The position numbers and the translations under genes were made by a program. A DNA stretch of 6,406 nucleotides from Saprospiraceae bacterium (GTDB lineage: Bacteria > Bacteroidota > Bacteroidia > Chitinophagales > Saprospiraceae): assembly GCA_947441325.1 (NCBI GenBank), contig CANETR010000132.1, forward strand, positions 1 to 6,406, written 5' to 3'. This document shows positions 1 through 6,406 of this stretch, piece after piece. The notes beneath the pieces are model-generated. The model saw nothing but the letters and a program-made list of their open reading frames with translations. It did no database searches and had not been told where the DNA came from. Every line of letters begins with the position of its first letter. The stretch's first letter is position 1.

Positions 1-1009
1 AAAATCCATTGAGCGGAGTGGAGGAGATGGCTTTCAATTCCTTACCAAAATTTTCCTCCAAAAACAGCACTCTTGAAATACAATCTATACACAAGAGTCC
101 TTCTAAATCATTTAGACCTGCCGATGTAGCGGCTTCGGCTGCACCCTTCAAAAGATTAGCCTCGTCACCGTTCAAGAGATAAACCAATTCTCCTACAGGT
201 ATTTTATCGACAATTGTGATACTGTTACCATTTGTAAAAAGAGGGTCTCTTACCACAAATTCCGAATCGATTTTTGCCATACCAAATGGGTAAGACTTTG
301 CAATGGAAAAGAAATTATCGACTGTAATTTCCTGTCCCGAGTGCGCTTGAATCAGCTCTTTATACACACTGAAAGCTGGTTTCCAGTCGATGCTCAATAC
401 CTCATTAGCATTTGCTTCGGTAATTTTCAATGGTGTAGAAATCTCCTGCCACCCATGTGCGCAGCCTACAGGTAAGCTTTTAGCGATTTGGGCAAAAACA
501 GCAGTGTTGGCACTTACTCCCTCATTTGTTATCACTACAGGTTTCGATATCATTTCCAAAGAACCGCCACCGCCGCCAAGATAGTTGACGCTATTGCCAT
601 AAACATCGTAAAGGCTTTGTATAAACTCATCTTTACAGGGTGCAAATGCATCGGTAAAAACCAACAGCGTCTGAACATCGAAGTCTAGCGATTCGGATGC
701 TTCACTGACAAAATTGTAAATTGAATCCGAGTTGTTCAAATCGGCCAAGTGAAGGCTCATTTCATAGTCCAAACCTATAAAAATTGCCCCTTCATCCTTT
801 TTTTCACTATTGTGAATAATACCAGGGAAAACTCCTCCAGCAATTGTTTTAGATGTCGACCTGAATACCTCGTTCAGATAACTGATGTCACCTTTGTTGA
901 TATCAGCCACAAAACATAGAATAGATTTCACTGTTGTATAAGCTTCGAAAGATCGCAATGCTGCCTCGAATGATATTTTTTCCAGACTGGACTGATAAAA
1001 TACTTTCAT
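1..1009 (-). CDS. FIST-domain protein (FIST_N + FIST_C), putative sensory protein, 3' end cut by window edge
   Basis: The reading frame is open from an ATG at 1009 to the window edge, giving 336 codons with no stop. The start is well bounded, because an in-frame TAA lies three codons upstream (1016-1018). The translation begins MKVFYQSSLEKISFEAAL. It shows the layout of FIST proteins: an N-terminal FIST_N region (about residues 26-200) with a glycine run at 145-149 and the GCAHGW segment at 182-187, then a FIST_C region from about 205 with the IDCISR segment at 308-313. The visible end, PLNGF, resembles the part of FIST_C close to the C-terminus, so perhaps 40-60 residues are missing. FIST domains are predicted intracellular sensors of small ligands, possibly amino acids, often linked to signalling proteins. 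No signal peptide or membrane segment is visible, so a cytoplasmic location is likely. It lies 47 bp downstream of secA on the same strand. The ligand and output partner are unknown. Family assignment is from memory of motifs, not a search. Confidence 0.88.
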   Translation of the reverse strand, partial: MKVFYQSSLEKISFEAALRSFEAYTTVKSILCFVADINKGDISYLNEVFRSTSKTIAGGVFPGIIHNSEKKDEGAIFIGLDYEMSLHLADLNNSDSIYNFVSEASESLDFDVQTLLVFTDAFAPCKDEFIQSLYDVYGNSVNYLGGGGGSLEMISKPVVITNEGVSANTAVFAQIAKSLPVGCAHGWQEISTPLKITEANANEVLSIDWKPAFSVYKELIQAHSGQEITVDNFFSIAKSYPFGMAKIDSEFVVRDPLFTNGNSITIVDKIPVGELVYLLNGDEANLLKGAAEAATSAGLNDLEGLLCIDCISRVLFLEENFGKELKAISSTPLNGF

Positions 1010-1056
1010 ATTAGCTTAGTTTAGATATTAAACATCAAAATGATTAAAATGTTGAC

Positions 1057-4000
1057 TTAAGGCTTACCATGGCAGTTTTTGTACTTTTTGCCACTACCGC
1101 AATGACAAGCATCGTTTCTTCCAATTTTTGGATCTACCTTTCTAGGCATCACTTTCTCAATAGTCTGATTTTGATCTTGCTGCATTGCTTTACGCACGCG
1201 CTCTTCCTCTTCTTTTTGTTGATCGATGTTGGTCTGAACCTCTTTACTCACAGGTGCTTTTATTTGCCTTGCCTGTTTTACTTCTTCCTCTTGCTGAATA
1301 GGAATCATACCCTGGAATAAGAAGCTAGACATTTCCTGACTGATCTCACTATTGAGGGTAACAAAGAGTTTGCGCGACTGAATCTTATATTCAACTAAGG
1401 GATCTTTTTGCGCGAATGAAGCATTTTGTACCTGATCTTTGAGCTCTTCCATATTGCGCAAATGCTCTTTCCACGAATAGTCGATTACAGCAAGGGCAAT
1501 ACTTTTCTCAATTTCATTTATCAGTGTTTTGCCATGACTTTCAATTGCCGGTTTCATTTCGGCATTTATTTCAATACCTTTTATACCATTGGTGAATGGA
1601 ATGGAGATACGGGTATATTTGGAACCTTGGTCATTGTTAACACGCTCAATAATAGGCATAACCATTTCTATGATAGACTTGAATTTTCTTTGGTAAGTAT
1701 CACTTACAAAATCGTGCAGACCATGGGCCAATTTATTCAAATCTGATTCGCGGAAGGTTTTGGCGTCCAACTCTGGCTCTACGCCAAAATAGCGTAGCAT
1801 ATCCTCTTTAAAAGCAGCGAACTGGCTGGAAGATTGATGTTTTTCCAATAATTCATATACCAAATCCTGGAACATATCACTTAAGTCGATCGCTAAACGT
1901 TCACCATGCAAGGCATTTCCTCTCCTTTTGTATATGCCTTCGCGCTGAATATTCATTACATCATCGTACTCCAGTAGACGTTTACGAATACCAAAGTTAT
2001 TTTCCTCCACTTTTTTCTGCGCTCTTTCTATCGATTTGGTAATCATGCCATGCTGCAAGACATCGCCTTCTTTATGACCAAAGCGATCCATAAGTCTTGC
2101 GATACGTTCAGAACCGAAAAGGCGCATCAATTTATCCTCAAGAGAAACATAGAACTGCGATGAACCCACATCGCCCTGACGACCGGCACGACCACGCAAC
2201 TGACGGTCAACGCGACGAGAGTCGTGGCGTTCGGTACCAATGATTGCTAAACCACCAGCTTGTTTAACTTCTTCGCTCAGTTTAATGTCGGTACCACGAC
2301 CAGCCATATTGGTGGCGATGGTAACCTGTCCTTTTTGGCCTGCCTGCGCTACAATTTCGGCTTCACGGGCATGCTGTTTGGCATTCAACACATTGTGAGG
2401 AACACCACGTAAATTCAGCATACGACTCAACAACTCTGATTTATCTACTGAAGTGGTACCTACGAGTATCGGACGGCCCGATTCTCGCAACTTTATAACT
2501 TCGTCAATAATGGCATTATATTTTTCTTTGTCGGTTTTATAAACCAAGTCATTTTTGTCATCGCGCTTGATTGGTTTGTTGGTTGGGATTGCAACAACAT
2601 CCAATTTATAAATGTCCCAAAGCTCCTGCGCTTCTGTTTCAGCAGTACCGGTCATACCGGCAAGTTTGTGATACATACGGAAAAAATTCTGTAGGGTCAC
2701 CGTAGCGTAGGTCTGTGTTGAACCTTCAATCTCCACATTTTCTTTAGCCTCAATTGCCTGGTGCAGACCATCGGAATAACGACGTCCTTCCATAATACGG
2801 CCGGTCTGTTCATCCACAATTTTCACTTTACCATCTATTACCACGTACTCTTCTTCTTTATCAAAAAGTGTATAGGCCTTTAACAATTGAGAAAGCGCAT
2901 GCAGTCTTTCCGTTTTGGCTGTATAGATACGAATCGCTTCATCCTTTGCGCGAAGTTTTTCTTCTGCACTAAGTTTAGTACTGCTTTCAATAGCTGATAA
3001 TCTGGCGCCGATGTCTTCCACCACAAATAAGCTTGGATCGGAATTGCCTTTACCCAAAAATTCTGAACCTTTATTGGTGAGCATCACATTGCGCGATTTC
3101 TCTTCGATAACGAAAAGCAAGGGAGCATCTGCCTTGTGCATGTGTTTGCTCTGCTCCTGCATGTAATGATTTTCGGTTTTCTGCAAGATAGTTCCTATTC
3201 CCTGCTCACTCATAAACTTGATGAGTGCGCGGTTTTTAGGCAAACCTCTGTAGGCCCTGAATAGGTCGAGACCTCCATGATTTTCCTCTACCCCACTGTC
3301 TCCATTGGCGATTTTTTGTTTGGCATTTCTCAGAAAGTCATTTACCAATTGTTTCTGTGCATTTACCAATGCTTCAACAGCATGTTTCAGTGACTGATAA
3401 AGTTCGGCACGATTGTCTTTAGGTGTTGGTCCTGAGATAATAAGTGGCGTACGGGCATCGTCAATCAATACGGAGTCCACCTCATCCACTACGGCATAAT
3501 GAAATTTACCTTGTACTAGTTCATCTGCCGAATAAACCATGTTGTCGCGCAGGTAATCGAAACCGAATTCAGAATTAGTACCATAGATAATATCTGCCTT
3601 GTAAGCCTTTTTTCGACCATCTGAATTAGGGCGGTATTTATCGATACAGTCAACTGTCAGGAAAAGGAAATTGTGCAAAGGTGCATTCCATTCGGCATCG
3701 CGTTTTGCAAGATAGTCGTTCACTGTCACAATATGCACCCCTTCACCTGCCAAACCATTCAGATAAGCAGGAAGGGTAGAAACAAGGGTTTTACCCTCAC
3801 CGGTAGCCATCTCAGATATTTTACCACGATGCAAAACAATACCACCAATAAGCTGAACATCATAGTGAATCATTTCCCATTTTACTGTATTGCCAGCTGC
3901 CTGCCAGGTGTTTTTCCAAAAAGCCTTTTCCCCTTCGATATAAACCGGAGAAGCCGAACCAAGACGGCCAGCGATTTCACGGTCGAAATCGGTAGCGGTT

Positions 4001-4383
4001 ACTTCCAAGGTTTCGTTTTTGGTAAAACGTGTTGCCGCTTCTTTCATAACGGCAAAAGCCTGAGGCAATATTTTTTCCAATACCTCCTCAATCATTTCAT
4101 TGCGGCGTTTTGCCAATTTGTCAGCATCAGAAAAATATTCCGTTTTTTTAGCGATGTCTTCTGTCTGATTAGCTAAACTTTTAAGTTCATTGATGTCATC
4201 ATCAATGCCTTTTAGATAATCTTTGATTATGGCGCGAAATTCGTGCGTTTTATTTCTGAGCTCATCATTGCTAAGCGTTGCTAGCTTTTTATACTCATTG
4301 TTGATTTCATCAACAATTGGTAAAATTTCCTTGATGTCGCGGTCTTGTTTGTTACCAAACATTTTTTTAAGAAAACCAAACAT
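1057..4383 (-). CDS. secA: Preprotein translocase ATPase SecA
   Basis: SecA binds preproteins and the SecYEG channel and uses ATP hydrolysis to push unfolded proteins across the inner membrane. It cycles between cytosol and membrane. The 1108-residue product carries the full motif set in order: Q-motif DVQLIGG (175-181), Walker A ATGEGKT (193-199), Walker B VVDEVD (298-303), GMTGT (576-580), TNMAGRGTD (691-699) and the arginine-finger motif [11 protein letters not shown] (728-738). The scaffold-helix segment WKEHL is at 971-975. A charged, Gln-rich linker (about 1030-1080) leads to a C-terminal zinc-binding SEC-C motif, CxCx8CH (C1093, C1095, C1104, H1105). It is about 200 residues longer than E. 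coli SecA (901). The extra length lies mostly near residues 55-100, 121-170 and 340-490, which I know as typical of Bacteroidota SecA. The ATG at 4383 fits, since [16 protein letters not shown] aligns with the usual SecA N-terminus. The gene is intact and diverges from the lipoprotein gene. Confidence 0.99.
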   Translation of the reverse strand: MFGFLKKMFGNKQDRDIKEILPIVDEINNEYKKLATLSNDELRNKTHEFRAIIKDYLKGIDDDINELKSLANQTEDIAKKTEYFSDADKLAKRRNEMIEEVLEKILPQAFAVMKEAATRFTKNETLEVTATDFDREIAGRLGSASPVYIEGEKAFWKNTWQAAGNTVKWEMIHYDVQLIGGIVLHRGKISEMATGEGKTLVSTLPAYLNGLAGEGVHIVTVNDYLAKRDAEWNAPLHNFLFLTVDCIDKYRPNSDGRKKAYKADIIYGTNSEFGFDYLRDNMVYSADELVQGKFHYAVVDEVDSVLIDDARTPLIISGPTPKDNRAELYQSLKHAVEALVNAQKQLVNDFLRNAKQKIANGDSGVEENHGGLDLFRAYRGLPKNRALIKFMSEQGIGTILQKTENHYMQEQSKHMHKADAPLLFVIEEKSRNVMLTNKGSEFLGKGNSDPSLFVVEDIGARLSAIESSTKLSAEEKLRAKDEAIRIYTAKTERLHALSQLLKAYTLFDKEEEYVVIDGKVKIVDEQTGRIMEGRRYSDGLHQAIEAKENVEIEGSTQTYATVTLQNFFRMYHKLAGMTGTAETEAQELWDIYKLDVVAIPTNKPIKRDDKNDLVYKTDKEKYNAIIDEVIKLRESGRPILVGTTSVDKSELLSRMLNLRGVPHNVLNAKQHAREAEIVAQAGQKGQVTIATNMAGRGTDIKLSEEVKQAGGLAIIGTERHDSRRVDRQLRGRAGRQGDVGSSQFYVSLEDKLMRLFGSERIARLMDRFGHKEGDVLQHGMITKSIERAQKKVEENNFGIRKRLLEYDDVMNIQREGIYKRRGNALHGERLAIDLSDMFQDLVYELLEKHQSSSQFAAFKEDMLRYFGVEPELDAKTFRESDLNKLAHGLHDFVSDTYQRKFKSIIEMVMPIIERVNNDQGSKYTRISIPFTNGIKGIEINAEMKPAIESHGKTLINEIEKSIALAVIDYSWKEHLRNMEELKDQVQNASFAQKDPLVEYKIQSRKLFVTLNSEISQEMSSFLFQGMIPIQQEEEVKQARQIKAPVSKEVQTNIDQQKEEEERVRKAMQQDQNQTIEKVMPRKVDPKIGRNDACHCGSGKKYKNCHGKP

Positions 4384-4427
4384 ATTTTTTTTTTTATTAT
4401 ATGAAACTTACTTGTTTTTCGAATCAG
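4384..4427 (-). promoter_or_regulatory. secA leader with an 11-A tract and no Shine-Dalgarno
   Basis: On the minus strand, the 44 bases before the secA ATG contain an uninterrupted run of eleven A residues (4385-4395, T on the plus strand) ending two bases from the start codon. No GGAGG-like sequence is present. Bacteroidota generally initiate translation without Shine-Dalgarno pairing and favour A-rich sequence upstream of the start. The lipoprotein gene (aaaaataaa, 4641-4649) and the pterin gene (A8 at 5429-5436) show the same pattern. The role in translation initiation is inferred from this general trend. Confidence 0.5.
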
Positions 4428-4435
4428 CAAAAATA
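4428..4435 (-). promoter_or_regulatory. Candidate secA promoter -7 box (TATTTTTG)
   Basis: Read on the minus strand this is TATTTTTG, an exact match to the Bacteroidota primary sigma factor -7 consensus TAnnTTTG. It would place the transcript start a few bases downstream, giving a leader of about 40 nt before the secA ATG at 4383. I find no good TTG or TTTG -33 element at the expected distance of about 19-21 bp. The nearest weak resemblance is CTTTAG at 4464-4459, slightly too far. The call rests on the -7 match and its position only. Confidence 0.42.
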
Positions 4436-4470
4436 ATACTTATAATATCATTTTGATGCTAAAGCCTATT

Positions 4471-4482
4471 AAAGATATCTTT
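4471..4482. repeat. Perfect 12-bp palindrome AAAGATATCTTT
   Basis: The sequence AAAGATATCTTT is identical on both strands. It lies about 36-47 bp upstream of the candidate secA -7 box, and is framed by short outer arms AAGC (4462-4465) and GCTT (4487-4490). Placement upstream of a promoter suits a dimeric regulator site. An RNA hairpin from it would be weak (four pairs with a four-base loop, mostly A-U). In AT-rich intergenic DNA a 12-bp palindrome can arise by chance, so function is unproven. Confidence 0.35.
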
Positions 4483-4549
4483 CTGAGCTTAAAAAAGTAA
4501 CTATTTTTCAAATCCACTTTTCCCAATACTATACCAAATATGAATTAAG

Positions 4550-4563
4550 GACAGTATGACAGT
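4550..4563. repeat. Short direct repeat GACAGT x2, 8-bp period
   Basis: GACAGT occurs at 4550-4555 and again at 4558-4563, an 8-bp period, and GACAT follows at 4570-4574 as the left arm of the next palindrome. The word GACA therefore recurs three times within 25 bp immediately before the inverted repeat at 4568-4582. The cluster may belong to the same control site. The repeats are short and chance remains possible. Confidence 0.3.
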
Positions 4564-4566
4564 TAT

Positions 4567-4595
4567 TTTGACATAATGTCAAGCCTCCTAATTTG
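4567..4595 (+). promoter_or_regulatory. Possible second rightward promoter (TTTG-N18-TAATTTG)
   Basis: TTTG at 4567-4570 is followed after 18 bp by TAATTTG at 4589-4595. The right half is one T short of the TAnnTTTG consensus, but the spacing is close to that of Bacteroidota promoters. If used, it would give a leader of about 55 nt for the lipoprotein gene, and the palindrome at 4568-4582 would lie over its -33 element, a position suited to repression. This is weaker than the box at 4626 and is offered as an alternative. Confidence 0.22.
4568..4582. promoter_or_regulatory. Perfect inverted repeat TTGACATAATGTCAA, candidate operator
   Basis: Two 7-bp arms, TTGACAT and ATGTCAA, flank a single central A. 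The one-base centre rules out a stable RNA stem of the full length, and no T run follows, so it does not look like a terminator. A symmetrical site of this size in a divergent intergenic region is the typical form of an operator for a dimeric helix-turn-helix regulator. It begins 44 bp upstream of the TATCTTTG box of the lipoprotein gene and overlaps the TTTG (4567-4570) of a second possible promoter. No regulator gene is in the window, so the binding protein is unknown. Confidence 0.45.
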
Positions 4596-4625
4596 AAAAG
4601 AATTTTTAAATAGGTGCATATTTTT

Positions 4626-4633
4626 TATCTTTG
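4626..4633 (+). promoter_or_regulatory. Candidate -7 box (TATCTTTG) for the lipoprotein and pterin genes
   Basis: TATCTTTG matches the Bacteroidota -7 consensus TAnnTTTG exactly. A transcript start shortly after it would leave a short leader, roughly 15-20 nt, before the ATG at 4656. The -33 position holds only a T run (4603-4607), not TTTG. No comparable box is seen in the 33 bp between the lipoprotein and pterin genes, so both may depend on this promoter. Confidence 0.5.
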
Positions 4634-4655
4634 TTTCACTAAAAATAAATGTTTT

Positions 4656-5408
4656 ATGAAACTTCAGCTTTGTTTATTCTCCCTGATATTAGTACTTGCC
4701 GCATGTAATACTAAGACTGAGCAAAAGTCTTCAGTTGACCAGTCGCTTAAAAAATTCTATTTCCCATTATCTGAACTCTCTGCAGACGGTCTCGTATATG
4801 AATTTGTAGATGATTCTTTGGGTGTTGCGGTCGATTATTGGCTTTATAAAACTGTAAAAGACAATGCAGGCGATCTTTTTCTAATTGCAACTGGTTACGA
4901 TGCTTTGTTTGAACAACGTTACTTTTCACGGGAATGGGTTGTGGCCGATGGCACCATTTTAAAAGATTATCAGTTCATGCAAACCGACAGTGCTACATCA
5001 AGATCTATAGTTACACCTGCAAAAATTGAAGAAAATATCATATTCCCTTTCAACCCCACCAAAGACAGCACTAAAGCTTATCGCTTTCGTATGAAATTTT
5101 CGCTGCCACCCGACACTGCGATGCAATATGACTTGGTGCGAGACCGCAAATTTGATAAGTTCCTTGACTATGATTTTGAAGGCAAAAAAATTAAAGCCGT
5201 TCAATTCTCCTCAACTGAATATGTCACAGCAATAGACCGCACAAATGGAGGTCATTGGGATATAAACTCCGAAATGATAGAAATTTATGCCGAAGGTATC
5301 GGTTTGGTTTATAAGGAGAAAAAAGGCAAAGGGGCAAATTTTAAACAGCGTCTCAAAAGAAGAATCAGCCCTGATGAATTCTCAAAATTAAAATCCAACA
5401 ACAATTAG
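4656..5408 (+). CDS. Hypothetical lipoprotein with signal peptidase II signal
   Basis: I do not recognise the family. The 250-residue product starts MKLQLCLFSLILVLAAC, a short lipoprotein signal peptide with lipobox LAAC, so Cys17 should be lipidated after export. The mature protein begins CNTKTEQ and lacks a strongly acidic stretch after the cysteine, so the surface-export signal of some Bacteroidota lipoproteins is not evident. A periplasm-facing location is the default inference. The rest is one soluble, probably beta-rich domain with many aromatic residues, no transmembrane segment, and a late segment EIYAEGIGLVYKE that looks like the closing strand of such a domain. The C-terminus is basic (FKQRLKRR) and then Ser/Asn-rich. 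ATG 4656 is preferred over the in-frame GTG at 4614, because the GTG adds 14 residues ahead of the signal peptide and lies upstream of the likely -7 box. The pterin synthase gene follows after 33 bp. Confidence 0.82.
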   Translation: MKLQLCLFSLILVLAACNTKTEQKSSVDQSLKKFYFPLSELSADGLVYEFVDDSLGVAVDYWLYKTVKDNAGDLFLIATGYDALFEQRYFSREWVVADGTILKDYQFMQTDSATSRSIVTPAKIEENIIFPFNPTKDSTKAYRFRMKFSLPPDTAMQYDLVRDRKFDKFLDYDFEGKKIKAVQFSSTEYVTAIDRTNGGHWDINSEMIEIYAEGIGLVYKEKKGKGANFKQRLKRRISPDEFSKLKSNNN

Positions 5409-5441
5409 CAGACATTATCTGTTATATTAAAAAAAACATAC

Positions 5442-5849
5442 ATGAGAGTTTCTGTCATACGAAAAGCACATTTCAACGCTGCACACAGACTATACAATCC
5501 AAATTGGACGGATGAAAAAAATGCCGAAGTTTTTGGCTTGTGCAACAACCCATATTTTCATGGGCACAACTACGAACTTGAGGTAAAAGTTACAGGCGAA
5601 GTTGATCCCGAAACGGGTTATGTTATCGACATGAAAATTCTATCAGATTTAATCAAGGATGAAATCGAAAACCGTTTTGATCACAAAAATCTGAACCTGC
5701 AGGTTGAAGAGTTCAAAAATCTAATACCAACTGCGGAGCATATCTGTTGGGTAATCTGGAAAATCCTTCGCGAAAAGCTGCGCCAAGATCTTGAATTGGG
5801 CATCAGATTATACGAAACGCCAAGAAACTATGTAGAGTACGGATTCTAA
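5442..5849 (+). CDS. 6-pyruvoyltetrahydropterin synthase / 6-carboxytetrahydropterin synthase (QueD) family protein
   Basis: Enzymes of this COG0720 family convert 7,8-dihydroneopterin triphosphate either to 6-pyruvoyltetrahydropterin (tetrahydrobiopterin route) or to 6-carboxytetrahydropterin (QueD, first committed step to 7-deazaguanines and queuosine). The 135-residue product is full length and cytoplasmic. Zinc ligands are visible as H15 (FNAAHRL), H40 and H42 (HGHNY). The catalytic cysteine is C34, the Asp-His pair is D80/H81 (DHKNLN), the PTAEH segment is at 96-100, and the pterin-anchoring glutamate is probably E125 (YETPRNYVEY). The spacing C-x5-HGH matches eukaryotic-type PTPS (CNNPxxHGHNY) rather than the C-x3-HGH of E. 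coli QueD, so the reaction is left open and no symbol is given. The start ATG has an A8 tract six bases upstream and no Shine-Dalgarno. It is probably co-transcribed with the lipoprotein gene, and its stop overlaps that of the convergent glycosyltransferase. Confidence 0.95.
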   Translation: MRVSVIRKAHFNAAHRLYNPNWTDEKNAEVFGLCNNPYFHGHNYELEVKVTGEVDPETGYVIDMKILSDLIKDEIENRFDHKNLNLQVEEFKNLIPTAEHICWVIWKILREKLRQDLELGIRLYETPRNYVEYGF

Positions 5850-5852
5850 TCC
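5841..5852. repeat. Inverted repeat GGATTCTAATCC across the two convergent stop codons
   Basis: GGATT and AATCC flank a two-base CT centre exactly where the pterin gene (TAA, 5847-5849) and the glycosyltransferase gene (TAG on the minus strand, 5846-5848) end. As RNA it could form only a four-pair stem with a four-base loop. A T-rich stretch (5862-5876) follows on the plus strand, separated by about 10 bases. It may be a weak terminator for the rightward transcript, but the stem is too short for a firm call. Confidence 0.22.
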
Positions 5853-6406
5853 CAGCTATTACTTTTTCTTTTTTGTTGCAAATACTGATATCTTTTTCTG
5901 ACTCCTCTTGCCATTAGCTTGCTGATGACCCATCCTGCGCGGCCATCCAAAAAGCCAAGTTTCAAAATATAATGTTTGAAAAAGCGAAAGGCCGGTTTTA
6001 GGTATAGATGAAAGAAGCCAATTTTACCCGTCTTATTGTCATAGTCCATTGCCGACCATTTGGCGTATCTTTCCATTTTTGCTTCAAAATGCGCTAAGTC
6101 CCTGTATGTAAAATGCAAGATTGCTGATTTCAGAGAAGCGATCCTTCCTTTACAGTCAATTTCTTCATGAACCATCGTTTCTTTATAGCGGCACTTATTT
6201 TTATTGATGAGTCGGGTTACCCAATCGTTTTGCCAGGCACTGAATCGGATTTCACGCCCCATGAAAAAATTTCTTCTTTTAATCCGATAGGCATCTGCCA
6301 GGGCTAGCTTATTATTGAAAAGATTTCTAATTTCTTCGCAGAGTTCAGCTGTTGGGCGTTCATCCGCATCCAAAATCAACATCCACTCATAAGTCGCCTG
6401 TTCAAT
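5846..6406 (-). CDS. Glycosyltransferase family 2 protein (WaaE/KdtX-like), 5' end cut by window edge
   Basis: The frame is open from the right edge to TAG at 5848-5846, giving 186 visible residues of the C-terminal part. Codons upstream of the ATG at 6382 continue the family pattern (ATYEWMLILDADER), so that ATG is internal and the true start lies outside the window. DADER (visible residues 13-17) is the metal and nucleotide-sugar binding DxD-type motif of GT-A fold family 2 enzymes. The RRNFFMGREI segment and the VHEEI motif downstream fit the acceptor-side and catalytic region. The basic, aromatic C-terminal stretch with FRFFKHYILKLGFLDGRAG is characteristic of WaaE/KdtX-like enzymes, which add sugars to lipopolysaccharide core at the inner face of the cytoplasmic membrane. 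The missing part should hold the N-terminal nucleotide-binding strands, roughly 70-80 residues. The sugar and acceptor cannot be told from this fragment. It converges on the pterin gene with a few bases of overlap. Confidence 0.92.
   Translation of the reverse strand: MEQATYEWMLILDADERPTAELCEEIRNLFNNKLALADAYRIKRRNFFMGREIRFSAWQNDWVTRLINKNKCRYKETMVHEEIDCKGRIASLKSAILHFTYRDLAHFEAKMERYAKWSAMDYDNKTGKIGFFHLYLKPAFRFFKHYILKLGFLDGRAGWVISKLMARGVRKRYQYLQQKRKSNSWD

Noticed and set aside
390..688. Two plus-strand open frames at 390-688
   Set aside because: They are antisense to the FIST gene, which has clear family motifs. Their translations are low in recognisable structure.
1031..1053. AACAT...ATGTT inverted repeat between secA and the FIST gene as a terminator
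   Set aside because: The arms are only 5 bp, A/T-rich, with a 13-base loop and no T run on the minus strand. It is not credible as a terminator.
1069..1320. Plus-strand open frames opposite secA (1069-1320, 1426-1746, 3673-4176, 4223-4456)
   Set aside because: They lie wholly or almost wholly antisense to an intact, well-conserved secA, have no family resemblance, and are explained by its codon usage.
4568..4596. TTGACA read as a sigma-70 -35 box
   Set aside because: No TATAAT-like sequence lies 16-18 bp downstream, and the rest of the window follows the Bacteroidota TAnnTTTG pattern. The TTGACA is better explained as one arm of the palindrome.
4614..4655. In-frame GTG start that would lengthen the lipoprotein by 14 residues
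   Set aside because: It would put MHIFYLCFTKNKCF ahead of a complete lipoprotein signal peptide and would lie upstream of the likely transcript start. ATG 4656 gives a standard signal with the lipobox at residues 14-17.
4747..5204. Minus-strand open frames within the lipoprotein gene
   Set aside because: They are short, lie antisense to a gene with a clear signal peptide, and show no motif.
6359..6382. ATG at 6382 as the true start of the glycosyltransferase
   Set aside because: The eight codons upstream to the window edge (IEQATYEW) continue the conserved strand leading into DADER, so the gene extends beyond the window.

Overview
The window looks like chromosomal DNA of a Bacteroidota bacterium. 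Three things point there: a long SecA (1108 residues) with the extra segments seen in that phylum, promoter -7 boxes of the form TAnnTTTG, and start codons preceded by A-rich leaders with no Shine-Dalgarno sequence. Nothing in the sequence fixes the order or genus. I see no insertion sequence, phage gene, CRISPR array, tRNA or rRNA.

Left part (1-4383, minus strand): secA, the ATPase of the Sec preprotein export machinery, is complete and is followed after 47 bp by a FIST-domain gene (putative small-ligand sensor) whose 3' end is cut by the window edge. The two share a strand and no clear terminator lies between them, so co-transcription is possible.

Middle (4384-4655): a 272-bp divergent intergenic region. 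It holds a good -7 box for secA, an 11-nt A tract just before the secA start, a perfect -7 box for the rightward gene, and two perfect palindromes (AAAGATATCTTT and TTGACATAATGTCAA) that could be regulator sites. This is the part of the window least explained by known genes.

Right part (4656-6406): a 250-residue lipoprotein of unknown function and a 6-pyruvoyl/6-carboxytetrahydropterin synthase family enzyme lie head to tail on the plus strand, 33 bp apart, probably as one transcript. Facing them on the minus strand is a family 2 glycosyltransferase resembling lipopolysaccharide-core enzymes, cut by the right edge. Its stop codon overlaps the stop codon of the pterin gene.

Taken together the genes are mostly housekeeping and cell-envelope functions (protein export, lipoprotein, surface polysaccharide) plus a pterin or deazapurine enzyme. 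I do not see a convincing previously undescribed system. The items worth a second look are the palindromes in the divergent control region, the PTPS-II-like active-site spacing of the pterin enzyme, the FIST sensor next to secA, and the unrecognised lipoprotein.
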